Both the position numbers and the translations under genes were made by a program. Positions 1 through 9,079 of a DNA stretch of 64,000 nt are shown here, in pieces. The notes under the pieces were generated by a model. The model saw only the letters and a program-made list of their open reading frames with translations, was not told the DNA's origin and made no database searches. Source of the stretch: Microbacterium sp. LWH3-1.2 (GTDB taxonomy: Bacteria; Actinomycetota; Actinomycetes; Actinomycetales; Microbacteriaceae); contig NZ_JBEGIK010000001.1 of NCBI RefSeq assembly GCF_040675855.1, positions 2,604,001-2,668,000 on the forward strand, read 5' to 3'. Within the stretch, counting starts at the first letter, position 1. Every line of letters starts with the position of its first letter.

Positions 1-416
1 TCGACGACCGTGCCGTCGTCGAGGCGCCAGGCGAGGCGCACCAGGCCGTCGGGCTCGACGACGCGGTCGATCGCGACCGTCGCCTGTGCGACGTCCTCGA
101 TGCGGTCGACCGCGAGGAACACGCGCGGCTTGCCGGTGAGGTCGAGCGCGAGGCCCGCGTCGGTCACGGTCACGTCGGAGCGCGAGCGGAAGGCGAGGCC
201 GCCGATGGCGAGGCGCTCGAGCGGCTCGCCGTGACGCGTGGTCGCGACGTAGAGCGTCGGGAATGCCGCGAGGGTCGCGGCGCCCGCGGGGATCTCGCCG
301 ACAGGCGCGACCAGCGCGGCGTCGCGCCGCGTTCGTCGCCACCAGGCCCACACCAGCACGCCGAGCAGCGCGATGGTGACCGCGACCATGACGCCGAGTG
401 CGGCCTCGCGGGTCAT
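1..416 (-). CDS. Membrane-anchored protein of the pyr operon, 3' end outside window
   Basis: The first 138 codons are present; the gene runs off the window edge. It starts with ATG overlapping the pyrC stop (ATGA), so it is translationally coupled to pyrC. Residues about 5-24 form one hydrophobic segment followed by an Arg-rich stretch, giving an N-terminal membrane anchor with a cytoplasmic remainder. The rest is beta-rich with alternating hydrophobic residues, like the PH-like proteins that many actinobacteria carry between pyrC and carA. I infer that identity from position and layout; no catalytic motif is visible. Function is unknown. The next gene beyond the window is probably carA. Confidence 0.7.
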   Translation of the reverse strand, partial: MTREAALGVMVAVTIALLGVLVWAWWRRTRRDAALVAPVGEIPAGAATLAAFPTLYVATTRHGEPLERLAIGGLAFRSRSDVTVTDAGLALDLTGKPRVFLAVDRIEDVAQATVAIDRVVEPDGLVRLAWRLDDGTVV

Positions 417-1723
417 GCGCGCACCCCCGGCGTGTCGAGGAGAGCGCCGTCGGCGACCGTGACGGTGCCCTGGTGCAGGGTCCAGCGGACGTCGCCCGGC
501 AGCTCACGGCCGAGGTACGGCGAGTTCACACTCCGGCCGTGCAGGTCGTCCGTCGTGAACGTGCGGCGCGGCGACGGGTCGTAGAACGCGAGGGACGCCG
601 GCTGTCCCTCGGTGAGCGGGGTGCCGTGACCGGTGAGCCGACCGATGCGGGCGGGCTCGCGCGACATGATGCGCGCGACATCGCCCCACGTGATGAGGCC
701 GGTGTCGACCATCGACTGCTGAACGACGCGCAGGGCGCTCTCGAGCCCGACCATGCCGTTGGCGGCCGCGTGCCACTCGCACGCCTTCGCCTCGGCGGGG
801 TGGGGCGCGTGGTCGGTGGCGACGATGTCGATCGTGCCGTCGGCGAGACCCTCGCGAACGGCGAGCACGTCCTCTTCGCGGCGCAGCGGCGGATTCACCT
901 TGAAGCGCGCGTCGTAGTCGCGCACCAGCTCGTCGGTGAGGAGCAGGTGGTGCGGCGTGACTTCCGCTGTCACGTTCACACCGCGGCGCTTGCCCCAGCG
1001 GATGATCTCGACCGACCCGGCCGTCGAGAGGTGGCACACGTGCAGGCGCGAGCCGACGTGCTCGGCGAGCAGCACATCGCGGGCGATGATCGACTCCTCG
1101 GCGACGGCGGGCCAGCCGGCCAGACCGAGCTCGGCCGACACCGAGCCCTCGTTCATCTGCGCCCCCTCGGTGAGACGCGGGTCCTGCGCATGCTGCGCGA
1201 TGACGCCGTCGAACGCCTTCACGTACTCGAGTGCGCGCCGCATGATGAGCGGGTCCCACACGCAGAAGCCGTCGTCGCTGAAGACGCGCACGCGGGCTCG
1301 CGAGTCGGCCATGGCGCCGAGCTCGGCGAGCCGCTCGCCTTTCTGGCCCACCGTGACGGCGCCGATCGGCTGCACGGTGACGTAACCGGCGGCCTCGCCG
1401 AGGGCGAGCTCCTGCTCGACGACACCGGCGGTGTCGGCGACAGGCGACGTGTTGGGCATCGCGAACACGGCGGTGTACCCGCCGGCCGCGGCGGCGCGCG
1501 AACCGGTGAGGATCGTCTCGGATGCCTCATACCCCGGCTCGCGCAGGTGCGTGTGGAGGTCGACCAGGCCGGGCAGCAGCACCAGGCCGTCGACGTCGAT
1601 CTCGCTTGCGCCGGCACGGCTGACGCCGGGCCCGATGGCGGTGATGACGCCGTCCTCGACGAGCACGTCGGCGGCCGTCGATCCTTCGACCAGCGCTCCG
1701 CGGAAGAGTAGGGTCTCGCTCAT
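413..1723 (-). CDS. pyrC: Dihydroorotase PyrC
   Basis: Dihydroorotase (436 aa) closes carbamoyl-aspartate to dihydroorotate, the third step of pyrimidine synthesis, in the cytoplasm. The zinc-binding motif HTHLREPG is at about residues 57-64, and later amidohydrolase motifs follow: IAQHAQD near 177, HVCHLST near 229 and the TDHAPH segment near 304. Length fits the class I (bacterial PyrC/AllB-like) enzymes. The ATG start overlaps the pyrB stop by 4 nt, and its own stop overlaps the next start, so pyrR-pyrB-pyrC and the downstream gene form one translationally coupled operon. Confidence 0.97.
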   Translation of the reverse strand: MSETLLFRGALVEGSTAADVLVEDGVITAIGPGVSRAGASEIDVDGLVLLPGLVDLHTHLREPGYEASETILTGSRAAAAGGYTAVFAMPNTSPVADTAGVVEQELALGEAAGYVTVQPIGAVTVGQKGERLAELGAMADSRARVRVFSDDGFCVWDPLIMRRALEYVKAFDGVIAQHAQDPRLTEGAQMNEGSVSAELGLAGWPAVAEESIIARDVLLAEHVGSRLHVCHLSTAGSVEIIRWGKRRGVNVTAEVTPHHLLLTDELVRDYDARFKVNPPLRREEDVLAVREGLADGTIDIVATDHAPHPAEAKACEWHAAANGMVGLESALRVVQQSMVDTGLITWGDVARIMSREPARIGRLTGHGTPLTEGQPASLAFYDPSPRRTFTTDDLHGRSVNSPYLGRELPGDVRWTLHQGTVTVADGALLDTPGVRA

Positions 1724-2733
1724 CGGGTGTTCTCCTTCGCTGTGCCGTCCGGGGCAGGGGCATGCGCGGTGGACGTGGTCTCGGCCGGGGTGCGCTCCGC
1801 GCCCGCCAGCAGCAGGTAGAGCGCCGCCATGCGCACCGAGACGCCGTTGGCGACCTGCTCGAGCACGGTCGAGCGTGGCGAGTCAGCGGCTTCTGCGGAG
1901 ATCTCCAGACCCCGGTTCATGGGTCCGGGGTGCATGACAATGCTATCGGCTCCGAGTGCCTGAAGTCGGCGGGCATCCAGGCCCCAGCGGCGCGAATACT
2001 CCCGTTCAGTCGGGAAATACGCCGCGTTCATGCGCTCCAGCTGAATGCGCAGCATCATGAGCGCGTCGGGGCCCTCCGTGATCGCCTCGTCGAGGTCGTA
2101 CCGCACCTTGACCGGCCAGTTCGTCATGTCCTGGGGTACGAGCGTGGGCGGCGACACCAGGGTGACGCTCGCGCCGAGGGTGTTCAGCAGCCACACGTTC
2201 GAGCGTGCGACGCGCGAGTGGAGCACGTCCCCCACGATGGTGACCTTCACCCCGGCGAGATCGCGGCCGCGGCTCTCGCCACCGAACCGGCGCTTGCGGA
2301 TGGTGAACGCGTCGAGCAGGGCCTGCGTCGGGTGCTCGTGCGTGCCGTCGCCGGCGTTCACGACCCCCGCGCTGATCCACCCGCTGGTCGCGAGGGTGCG
2401 CGGCGCTCCCGACGCGCCATGGCGGATGACGACGGCGTCCGCCCCCATCGCCTGCAGGGTCTGCGCAGTGTCCTGGAGCGACTCCCCCTTCGAGACGCTG
2501 GACCCTTTCGCCGAGAAGTTGATGACGTCCGCCGAAAGCCGCTTCGCGGCCGCCTCGAACGAGATCCGGGTGCGCGTCGAATCCTCGAAGAAGAGGTTCA
2601 CGACGGTCTTGCCGCGGAGCGTGGGAAGCTTCTTGACCTCGCGCTGCTGCGTGGCGGCCATGTCCTCCGCGACGTCGAGGATGCGCAGCGCATCCTCGCG
2701 GGCGAGGGTCTGGGTGTCGAGCAGGTGCCTCAT
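1720..2733 (-). CDS. pyrB: Aspartate carbamoyltransferase catalytic chain PyrB
   Basis: Condenses carbamoyl phosphate with aspartate (337 aa). The carbamoyl-phosphate binding motif STRTRISFE lies at about residues 52-60, with the second loop [10 protein letters not shown] near 76-85 and the HPTQALLD motif near 134. The C-terminal 25 residues are a Thr/Ala/Pro-rich extension not needed for the fold. No pyrI regulatory chain is nearby, which is usual for actinobacteria, where PyrB is associated with PyrR-type control. ATG start overlaps the pyrR stop by 4 nt. Confidence 0.97.
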   Translation of the reverse strand: MRHLLDTQTLAREDALRILDVAEDMAATQQREVKKLPTLRGKTVVNLFFEDSTRTRISFEAAAKRLSADVINFSAKGSSVSKGESLQDTAQTLQAMGADAVVIRHGASGAPRTLATSGWISAGVVNAGDGTHEHPTQALLDAFTIRKRRFGGESRGRDLAGVKVTIVGDVLHSRVARSNVWLLNTLGASVTLVSPPTLVPQDMTNWPVKVRYDLDEAITEGPDALMMLRIQLERMNAAYFPTEREYSRRWGLDARRLQALGADSIVMHPGPMNRGLEISAEAADSPRSTVLEQVANGVSVRMAALYLLLAGAERTPAETTSTAHAPAPDGTAKENTR

Positions 2734-3260
2734 GACTCGATCGTCACCTCCTCGACGCCGTCGGTCTCCGCGAGACGCACATTCACGCGCTCCTCGCGGG
2801 AGCTCGGCAGGTTCTTGCCGACGAAGTCGGGCCGGATGGGCAGCTCGCGGTGGCCGCGATCGACGAGGGTCGCCAGACGCACCGCTGCGGGACGGCCGAT
2901 GTCTTGGAGGGCATCGAGAGCCGCACGGATGCTGCGCCCCGAGAAGAGCACATCGTCCACCAGGACGACGACCTTGCCGTCGATGCCGCCGGCCGGGATC
3001 TGCGTCGGCTGCGGCGCGCGGGTCGGATTGCGGTGCAGGTCGTCGCGGTACATCGTGACGTCGAGGGATCCCACCGGGACGGGGGCGCCGCCGAACTGGG
3101 CGACGAGCGCACCGACGCGATGGGCGAGTGTGACGCCGCGAGTGGGGATTCCGAGGAGGACGAGTCCTTCGGGGCCCCTGTTGGACTCGAGGATCTCGTG
3201 GGAGATCCGAGTCAGGGCCCGGGCGATGTCGGCCTCGTGGAGCACGGTGCGCGTGCTCAT
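2730..3260 (-). CDS. pyrR: Bifunctional pyr operon regulator / uracil phosphoribosyltransferase PyrR
   Basis: PyrR (176 aa) binds pyr mRNA in response to UMP and also has uracil phosphoribosyltransferase activity. The PRPP-binding motif [19 protein letters not shown] lies at about residues 99-117. I take the ATG at 3260 (protein starting [11 protein letters not shown]) because a purine-rich GAGAAGGGAG ribosome-binding site precedes it; an upstream in-frame ATG would add only eight Arg-rich residues. First gene of the pyrimidine operon. I could not find the terminator/antiterminator pair of Bacillus-type attenuation in the short leader, so control by translational repression, as described for mycobacterial PyrR, is more likely. 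Confidence 0.96.
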   Translation of the reverse strand: MSTRTVLHEADIARALTRISHEILESNRGPEGLVLLGIPTRGVTLAHRVGALVAQFGGAPVPVGSLDVTMYRDDLHRNPTRAPQPTQIPAGGIDGKVVVLVDDVLFSGRSIRAALDALQDIGRPAAVRLATLVDRGHRELPIRPDFVGKNLPSSREERVNVRLAETDGVEEVTIES

Positions 3261-3333
3261 CCGCCGCTCCCTTCTCCGCCTCACAGGACGGTGTTAAAGG
3301 TTGCTGTGATCGCCGACCAGTCTACGACACGGT

Positions 3334-3364
3334 GGGGGCCGGCCCCGAACCCGGACCGGCCCCC
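3334..3364 (-). terminator. Hairpin downstream of the DoxX gene
   Basis: A 9-bp perfect GC stem (GGGGGCCGG with CCGGCCCCC) encloses a 13-nt loop 12 nt past the DoxX stop codon. It separates the DoxX gene from the pyrR promoter region. No U-tract follows, as is common in high-GC actinobacteria. Confidence 0.6.
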
Positions 3365-3376
3365 CTGTGTGACGGG

Positions 3377-3910
3377 TCAGCGGCGCGCGGGTCCGCGCAG
3401 CACGCGCGAGGCCACGACGAGCGATGCGGCGATCAGCACCACGTTCTTGAAGATGTACTGCCCGGTGAGAGTCGGGCCGACCGGGCCGAAGACCTCGGCG
3501 GGCAGCAGCACGATCGGCGACAGGATGCCGACGAACGCGAGCGCGAGCACGACGAGGCCGGCGCGGGCGAACACGCCGCCGGCGACGAGCAGCGCACCCG
3601 CGGCCACCTCGATGACGGCTGTGGCGACGAGAGCCGCCTGCCCGCTGACGAGTCCGAAGGTGAGCTTCTCCCACGTGCGACTGACGAGCTCCTCGACGGG
3701 GCTCACGCCCGGGAAGAACTTCAGGGCGCCGAAGACGAGGAAGACGGCGCCGAGCGCCACCCGCAGTGCGGGGATGCTCCAGCGCTGCAGCCACGTCTTC
3801 ACGGCCGCTTCGGCACGTGCCTCCCACGTGAGAAGGGCGGTGAACGGGTTCGGACGACCGGTGGAGACGGGAACGACGCCGCCGGCGCCGTGGATGGGAA
3901 CGGTGGTCAT
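3377..3910 (-). CDS. DoxX family membrane protein
   Basis: 177 aa, with four predicted membrane segments (about residues 45-65, 85-107, 113-135 and 140-165) following a roughly 40-residue cytoplasmic N-terminus. The first helix region has the ALGAVFLVFGALKF pattern typical of DoxX/DoxD-family proteins. Some DoxX proteins act with thiol redox systems, but the role here cannot be told from sequence. The ATG at 3910 is preceded by AAGGAG; an upstream in-frame ATG lacks one. Monocistronic between a terminator and a 160-bp upstream gap. One of three accessory genes lying between nusB and pyrR. Confidence 0.85.
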   Translation of the reverse strand: MTTVPIHGAGGVVPVSTGRPNPFTALLTWEARAEAAVKTWLQRWSIPALRVALGAVFLVFGALKFFPGVSPVEELVSRTWEKLTFGLVSGQAALVATAVIEVAAGALLVAGGVFARAGLVVLALAFVGILSPIVLLPAEVFGPVGPTLTGQYIFKNVVLIAASLVVASRVLRGPARR

Positions 3911-3934
3911 GGCGTGACTCCTTCGGGTTCTGAA

Positions 3935-3950
3935 GCCCGCGATCGCGGGC
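3935..3950. promoter_or_regulatory. 16-bp perfect palindrome upstream of the DoxX gene
   Basis: GCCCGCGATCGCGGGC is a perfect inverted repeat 24 nt before the DoxX start codon, in the 5' untranslated region. Its symmetry and place suit an operator or a small leader hairpin. A second, imperfect inverted repeat (TGTTGT, 9 nt, ACAACA) lies at 4043-4063, just past the stop of the next gene. No regulator gene is adjacent. Confidence 0.35.
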
Positions 3951-4070
3951 ACGGTGATCAGGACACGAAAGGGTCGCGAGGTGATACGAACCAGCGCAGA
4001 TCGGCACCGACCTCACACAAAAGCCGACAGCCGACCGCCGCCTGTTGTGGAGGATCTACAACACAGGCTC

Positions 4071-5648
4071 TCAGGCCGCGGGGCTCGTCGCGGCGCGGTA
4101 GAGGTCGTCCTCGACCTGCGAAGCCCGGATCGGGTGTCCCTGGCTCGTCAGGCACCTGCCGCTCGCGAGGTCCCACTTCCAGTCGTGCAACGAGCACGTG
4201 AGGACACCGTCTTCGATCTTGCCCGTCTTGGTGAGATCGGCTCGCAGGTGCGGGCAGCGGCGCTGCACGATCCACTCGCCGAGCTGCGCATCCTCGGTCT
4301 GGTCGGTCTGCTCGGCGTACCAGTTCTCGACGTACTCGATGCGATCACGAGACAGGCACTTGAGGAATGTGGTGAGGAACTCGTTGAACTTGCCGCTGCG
4401 CCCCACCTCGAATTGCATCGAGAGGAAGATCGAGTTCGACCAGTCGATCTCGTGGTCGGCGATGTTGGTCGACACCAGGTCGGCGGGGATCGTGTACCAG
4501 TAGATGCACTCGTCGCCCTCGGCGTACTCGCGCACCTTGGCCTTCGGGAAGTCCACGACCATGTCGAGCTCGCCGATGCGGAAGCGCACCACCCCGCCCA
4601 CACCGTTGCGGATGGTGCGGGCGCGGCGCAGCAGCGGCTCCCACCATTCCTTGATCGCGGCGAGCATCTCGTCCGGCGGCAGCACCGCGGCGCGCGTCGC
4701 CTCCTCGGCGCGCACCTCGCCCTGGCGCGAATCGCGCTGCTCGGCGAGGTAGGCCCACTTGTCGTCGAAGACTCGGTCGATCTCGGCCGGGGTGTACAGC
4801 GTCTGCGTCACGGAGATCTCGCCGCCGTTCAGCTCCACCACCGTGCCGGGCACGAACTCGTAGCCCTTCTGTTCGGGCCGCAGCTCTGCCATGTGGGTGA
4901 GGAACTGGCGCTGGTCGGTGAAGATCGCGTCGTCGTCGATGCCATAGCCGTTGTACTTGAACAGCTCCTCGCGGAGGAACATCGGCGGCCCTGCCATGGG
5001 GAAGACGTGTTCGGCGTCGACCTTCTCGATGTAGTACATGGCGCGCTTGTTCTGCGCGTCCCGCTTGAGCTTCGCGAAGTTCTGCTTGGCGTCCTGCGGC
5101 AGGTCGTAGACCATCGGCCACCAGATCGCGCCCGACACCTGCGTGAAGTACGCTTCCGGCTTCGAGAAGGACATCAGCTTCTCGAGGTCGAGCGGGTGCG
5201 AGTCGTTCTGATTCAGGATGCTCGCCGTGCCGTCGTCGACGCTCAGCGACGAGTCGCCGATCGGTCCGTCGCTCGGCGCGCGCAGCGGGGTCACCATGAT
5301 CTTGAGCTCGCCGAACTCGAGCGGCACGCCGGCCTGCGTGTAGACGATGTTGTCGTACCCGAGCTTTCGCAGATCCTGCTCGAGGTCGTCCGTCGGGTAG
5401 TCCGGCAGAAGCACTTTGATGGTCTTCGGCACGTGCTTCCGCATGAGAGCCGGGTCGAAGTGATCGCGGTGGCGGTGGGAGATGTAGAGGAAGTCGGCCT
5501 TGCCGTAGGTCGCCCAGTCGAGCGCACGGTTGTCGGGGAACGGGAACCACGACCCGAAGAAGGTCGGCCCGACCACCGGGTCGCAGAGGATGCTGCCTCC
5601 CGCCGTCTCGATGAACATTCCGGCGTGGCCGAGGCCCGTGATGCGCAT
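4071..5648 (-). CDS. Metallo-beta-lactamase fold / Rieske [2Fe-2S] fusion protein
   Basis: 525 aa. Residues 1-200 form an UlaG-like metallo-beta-lactamase fold, with the metal motif HRHRDH (His58, His60, Asp62, His63). The C-terminal 65 residues are a Rieske domain with ligands Cys465, His467, Cys485 and His488. The middle region (about 300-440) resembles a sterol-carrier-like or helical insert and is not assigned. CMP-N-acetylneuraminate hydroxylase joins the same two folds, but with the Rieske domain first, so the order here is reversed. It may be an iron-dependent oxygenase-like hydrolase; the substrate is unknown. ATG start has GGAGGG upstream and a TAGACT -10 element at 5676-5681. Not in an operon. 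Confidence 0.85.
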   Translation of the reverse strand: MRITGLGHAGMFIETAGGSILCDPVVGPTFFGSWFPFPDNRALDWATYGKADFLYISHRHRDHFDPALMRKHVPKTIKVLLPDYPTDDLEQDLRKLGYDNIVYTQAGVPLEFGELKIMVTPLRAPSDGPIGDSSLSVDDGTASILNQNDSHPLDLEKLMSFSKPEAYFTQVSGAIWWPMVYDLPQDAKQNFAKLKRDAQNKRAMYYIEKVDAEHVFPMAGPPMFLREELFKYNGYGIDDDAIFTDQRQFLTHMAELRPEQKGYEFVPGTVVELNGGEISVTQTLYTPAEIDRVFDDKWAYLAEQRDSRQGEVRAEEATRAAVLPPDEMLAAIKEWWEPLLRRARTIRNGVGGVVRFRIGELDMVVDFPKAKVREYAEGDECIYWYTIPADLVSTNIADHEIDWSNSIFLSMQFEVGRSGKFNEFLTTFLKCLSRDRIEYVENWYAEQTDQTEDAQLGEWIVQRRCPHLRADLTKTGKIEDGVLTCSLHDWKWDLASGRCLTSQGHPIRASQVEDDLYRAATSPAA

Positions 5649-5675
5649 GGGGGTACCCTCCTGTCGAACCAGACG

Positions 5676-5681
5676 AGTCTA
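5676..5681 (-). promoter_or_regulatory. -10 element of the MBL-Rieske gene
   Basis: TAGACT on the minus strand, 27 nt before the start codon, fits the actinobacterial TANNNT -10 consensus. A GGAGGG ribosome-binding site lies between it and the ATG, so this transcript has a short normal leader. No clear -35 hexamer. Confidence 0.45.
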
Positions 5682-5754
5682 GGTGAGGCTCGCGGGACGC
5701 ACCGGATCGCCCGCCGTGCAAAACCGGATCCGGCGTGCCGAGGATGGTGCGAGA

Positions 5755-8700
5755 TCAGTCCTCGAACAGGCCGCGGATGTCGTCGGCGGTGAGCACCTGC
5801 CCGAACAGCGCGTCGTCGTCCATCACCGACCGGAACAGGCGCGCCTTGCGCTGCTGCAGCACCATGACCTTCTCCTCGATCGTGCCGTTCGCGATCAGCC
5901 GGTACACCATGACGCTGCGGTGCTGGCCGATGCGGTGAGCGCGGTCCACTGCCTGCGCCTCGGCGGCGGGGTTCCACCACGGGTCGAGCAGGAACACGTA
6001 GTCCGCCTCGGTCAGTGTGAGTCCGAACCCGCCGGCCTTGAGGCTGATGAGGAACACCGGCGCCTCTCCCCCGCGGAAGGCGGCGACGGCCGCGTCACGG
6101 TCGCGCGTCGATCCGTCGAGGTAGGCGTAAGGGATGCCGCGTGCCTCGAGCTGCTTCGCCACCAGACCCAGGAACGACGTGAACTGGCTGAATACGAGCG
6201 CGCGGTGCCCCTCCGCCAGCGCTTCGTCCAGCTGCTCGAAGAGCGCCGCGAGCTTGCTCGGGGCGATGCCCGCATGCGCGGGATCCACCAGCTCGGGAGC
6301 CAGGCTCAGCATGCGCAGCAGCGTGAGCGACCGGAACACGATGAACCGGTTGCGGTCGAGGTCGTCGAGGAGTCCGAGGACCTTCTGGCGCTCGCGCTGC
6401 AGCACGGTGTCGTAGAGGGCACGGTGCGCGGCACCCAGTTCGATCCGCACCTCCTGCTCCTGTTTGACAGGCAGGTCCGCGGCCACGAGCTCCTTCGTGC
6501 GACGCAGCACGAGCGGACGGATGCGGCGCCTCAGCCGAGCGAGGCGGCCCGCCCGGTACGCGCCGCCCTCCTGGTTCTCGGGCACCTTCCCCTTCTCGAT
6601 CGGACCGACGTACTCCTCGCGGAATCTGCGGCTCGAGGCGAACAGCCCCGGCGCCGTCAGCGAGAGCAGCGCCCACAGCTCCGTGAGGCTGTTCTCCAGC
6701 GGCGTGCCGGTGACGGCGAACACCGCGTCCGCCGAGAGGTCTCGCGCGGCCCGGTATGCCTTGGTCCGGCTGTTCTTCACGAACTGCGCCTCGTCGAGGA
6801 TCAGTCCCGCCCACGCCACCGCACCGAACTCGCGCTCGTCGAGCCGGAGCAGCGTGTACGACGTGACGACGATGTCGGCGGTGGGCGCGGCATCCGTCAC
6901 CCTCGTTCCGCGCTTCGCGCGGGTCGCGTCGACGACGGCGACCCGCAGGTCCGGTGTGAACCGGGCCGCCTCGTTGCGCCAGGTCGATAGTACGGAGGTC
7001 GGCGCCACCACGAGGAAAGGCCGCGTCTCGCCGTGTTCGCGGGCATGGGCGATGAGCGCGAGCAGCTGCAGCGTCTTTCCGAGTCCCATGTCGTCGGCGA
7101 GGATGCCGCCCAGCCGGTGATTCCAGAGGAAGGCGAGCCAGTCGTAGCCGACGCGCTGGTAAGGCCTCAGCTCGGCGTCGAGACCCGACGGCAGCGGAGC
7201 CGGGGGCACGCCGCCGGCATCGCGCAGCGCTTCGACGGTCGCGCGCCAGGACACCGCCGGCTGCGCCTCGTCGGCGAGGTCCTCGAAGTCCGCCCAGAGA
7301 GCGGTCTGGTAGCGGCTGATGCGAGGCCCGGTCTCCCACTCGTCGAGCTCGCCGGCCTCGTCGATGAGGTCGCGCAGGCGCTGCAGCGACGGATGCGACA
7401 GCGAGAAGTACGCGCCGTCGCTCAGGAGGATCTTCTTGCGGCCGCGCGAGAGCGCTGTGAAGAGCGTTCCGAACGGGATGCGGCGGCCGTCGATGGTCAC
7501 GACGACGCCGAGATCGAACCAGTCCGGATCGTTCGTCTCGACCGTGGTGATGTCGATGCGCGGATCGCCGGCGAGCTCGCGGTACTGCGGGCGCTGCCCC
7601 GAGATCTCGACGCTCACGTCCGTGTCGGCCTCGAGCAGCGGCAGCAGCCGCGACGCGAACTCCGCCGCGTCGAGACCGGTCAGCGTATCGGCAGAGGCGA
7701 GGTCGACCGGTGCGTGGTCGCGCCACAGCGACTCGACGCGACCGCGGATGGCCGTCTCGGCCCCGGCGTCACGCTCGCCGCCGGTCGCGTCGAATCCGAA
7801 GAGGTCGCCGTCGCCGTAGCGCCATGACAGCGTGTAGACCAGGCGGTGATTCGGCTCGAAGTGCACGCGGGTGACGAGCTCGGGTCGTGGCGGCGGGGCG
7901 ACGTCCAGCCCGGGCGCGTCGATCTCGACACGGCGGCCGATCCGGGGCAGGTGGTCGCGGACGAACTCCCCGGCCTCGGCGCCGGGCACCACGACCGCTT
8001 CGCGCGCCGCGAGGAGCGCGGGGACGGGGTCGGGCAGGGCGACGGCGGCGAGCACGAGGTCGATGCGCTCGCGCTCGAGAGTGAACCGGTAGACGCCCGT
8101 GCGCCCGACCGGGCGCAGGGTCGCAGCATCCGCGTGCTGGCCGTCGATCGTGACGACGGGCGCGATCTCGAGCCCGCGGCCGGTGCGCAGCGCCTGTATG
8201 ACGACCGTCGCCGAGGTCGCGAGGGCGACGGTCGTGCTGCGCTTGGTCGGAACGAGTGGGATGCCGCGATCCGCGGCGGCCGCGAGGTGCGGCCAGAGCA
8301 GGCTCGACTCGATGTCGTCGAGCGTGAGCCACTCCGAGACGTCGGAGAAGGCGCCGAACGAGCGGACGTCGCGGCCGATGCTGTGCAGCTCCGCGAACCA
8401 GCGCGCCTGCGCGGGGTCGAAGGCGGTGGTCGGCCGGCGCACGGCGTCCCACGAGACGTCGCCCTTGATCCAGGCGTCGGAGCGGACCGAGCGCTCGAGC
8501 GGTCGCAGGCCGACCAGGACGTCGGCGCCGTGCTGGTGCAGGCCCCGGGGGGTCGCGGACTCGACGCGCGCCGGCGCCCATGTCGACGCTCCGCGCCGGA
8601 TGCGCTGACGGAGCTCGACGCCGAGGGCGAGCGGCGTCCGGGCGCGTTGCGTCGTCGGAGAGGGCGCGAACACGTCGCGCCACGACGACCCGCTCTCCGG

Positions 8701-9036
8701 CATCGGGGCGGCGGCGGAGAGGCGATTGCTCGCGAGCAACGTCGCGACCGTGTGCTTGCAGTCGAACTGCACCGGGCAGGTGCACGACGTCGCCGCGATG
8801 GGGTGGTCCGCGCGCTGCGGGTCGAGCCGAACGCGGCAGCGGTACGTGCGTCCGCCGCTGCCCGCGACGACCGCCTCGATGACGGAGGCGACCGCGTCCC
8901 ATTCGAGGCGTTCGACGGCGCCGTCGGCGAAGTACCCGACGCCGCGCTCGTAGGTGCCGCTGTCGACGAACCGGCGGATGTGCCCGTGGTCGACGAACGG
9001 CGGGGGTCCGGCGGACGGCGGGGTCACGGCATCCAT
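5755..9036 (-). CDS. SWIM zinc finger / SNF2-family DNA-dependent ATPase
   Basis: 1093 aa. An N-terminal SWIM zinc finger (CTC ... CKH, about residues 78-91) is followed by a long region conserved in bacterial HepA-like proteins, then a SNF2 core: Walker A DDMGLGKT near 650, LILDEAQ near 755, and C-terminal helicase motifs SLKAGGFGLTLTEA and QAVDRAHRIGQ near 1010-1060. Such proteins remodel protein-DNA complexes or act in repair or phage defence; a specific role cannot be assigned. I use the ATG at 9036 because the protein then begins just before a conserved N-terminal segment and does not overlap nusB. Sits with two other accessory genes inside the normally tight nusB-pyrR interval. Confidence 0.9.
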   Translation of the reverse strand: MDAVTPPSAGPPPFVDHGHIRRFVDSGTYERGVGYFADGAVERLEWDAVASVIEAVVAGSGGRTYRCRVRLDPQRADHPIAATSCTCPVQFDCKHTVATLLASNRLSAAAPMPESGSSWRDVFAPSPTTQRARTPLALGVELRQRIRRGASTWAPARVESATPRGLHQHGADVLVGLRPLERSVRSDAWIKGDVSWDAVRRPTTAFDPAQARWFAELHSIGRDVRSFGAFSDVSEWLTLDDIESSLLWPHLAAAADRGIPLVPTKRSTTVALATSATVVIQALRTGRGLEIAPVVTIDGQHADAATLRPVGRTGVYRFTLERERIDLVLAAVALPDPVPALLAAREAVVVPGAEAGEFVRDHLPRIGRRVEIDAPGLDVAPPPRPELVTRVHFEPNHRLVYTLSWRYGDGDLFGFDATGGERDAGAETAIRGRVESLWRDHAPVDLASADTLTGLDAAEFASRLLPLLEADTDVSVEISGQRPQYRELAGDPRIDITTVETNDPDWFDLGVVVTIDGRRIPFGTLFTALSRGRKKILLSDGAYFSLSHPSLQRLRDLIDEAGELDEWETGPRISRYQTALWADFEDLADEAQPAVSWRATVEALRDAGGVPPAPLPSGLDAELRPYQRVGYDWLAFLWNHRLGGILADDMGLGKTLQLLALIAHAREHGETRPFLVVAPTSVLSTWRNEAARFTPDLRVAVVDATRAKRGTRVTDAAPTADIVVTSYTLLRLDEREFGAVAWAGLILDEAQFVKNSRTKAYRAARDLSADAVFAVTGTPLENSLTELWALLSLTAPGLFASSRRFREEYVGPIEKGKVPENQEGGAYRAGRLARLRRRIRPLVLRRTKELVAADLPVKQEQEVRIELGAAHRALYDTVLQRERQKVLGLLDDLDRNRFIVFRSLTLLRMLSLAPELVDPAHAGIAPSKLAALFEQLDEALAEGHRALVFSQFTSFLGLVAKQLEARGIPYAYLDGSTRDRDAAVAAFRGGEAPVFLISLKAGGFGLTLTEADYVFLLDPWWNPAAEAQAVDRAHRIGQHRSVMVYRLIANGTIEEKVMVLQQRKARLFRSVMDDDALFGQVLTADDIRGLFED

Positions 9037-9079
9037 CCTGCCCGCTCCCGCCGACACCCGGCCGGACGGACGGTCGTGA

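Noticed and set aside
3261..3333. PyrR attenuator in the pyr leader
   Set aside because: The 70-nt interval has no terminator followed by a T-run and no clear anti-antiterminator.
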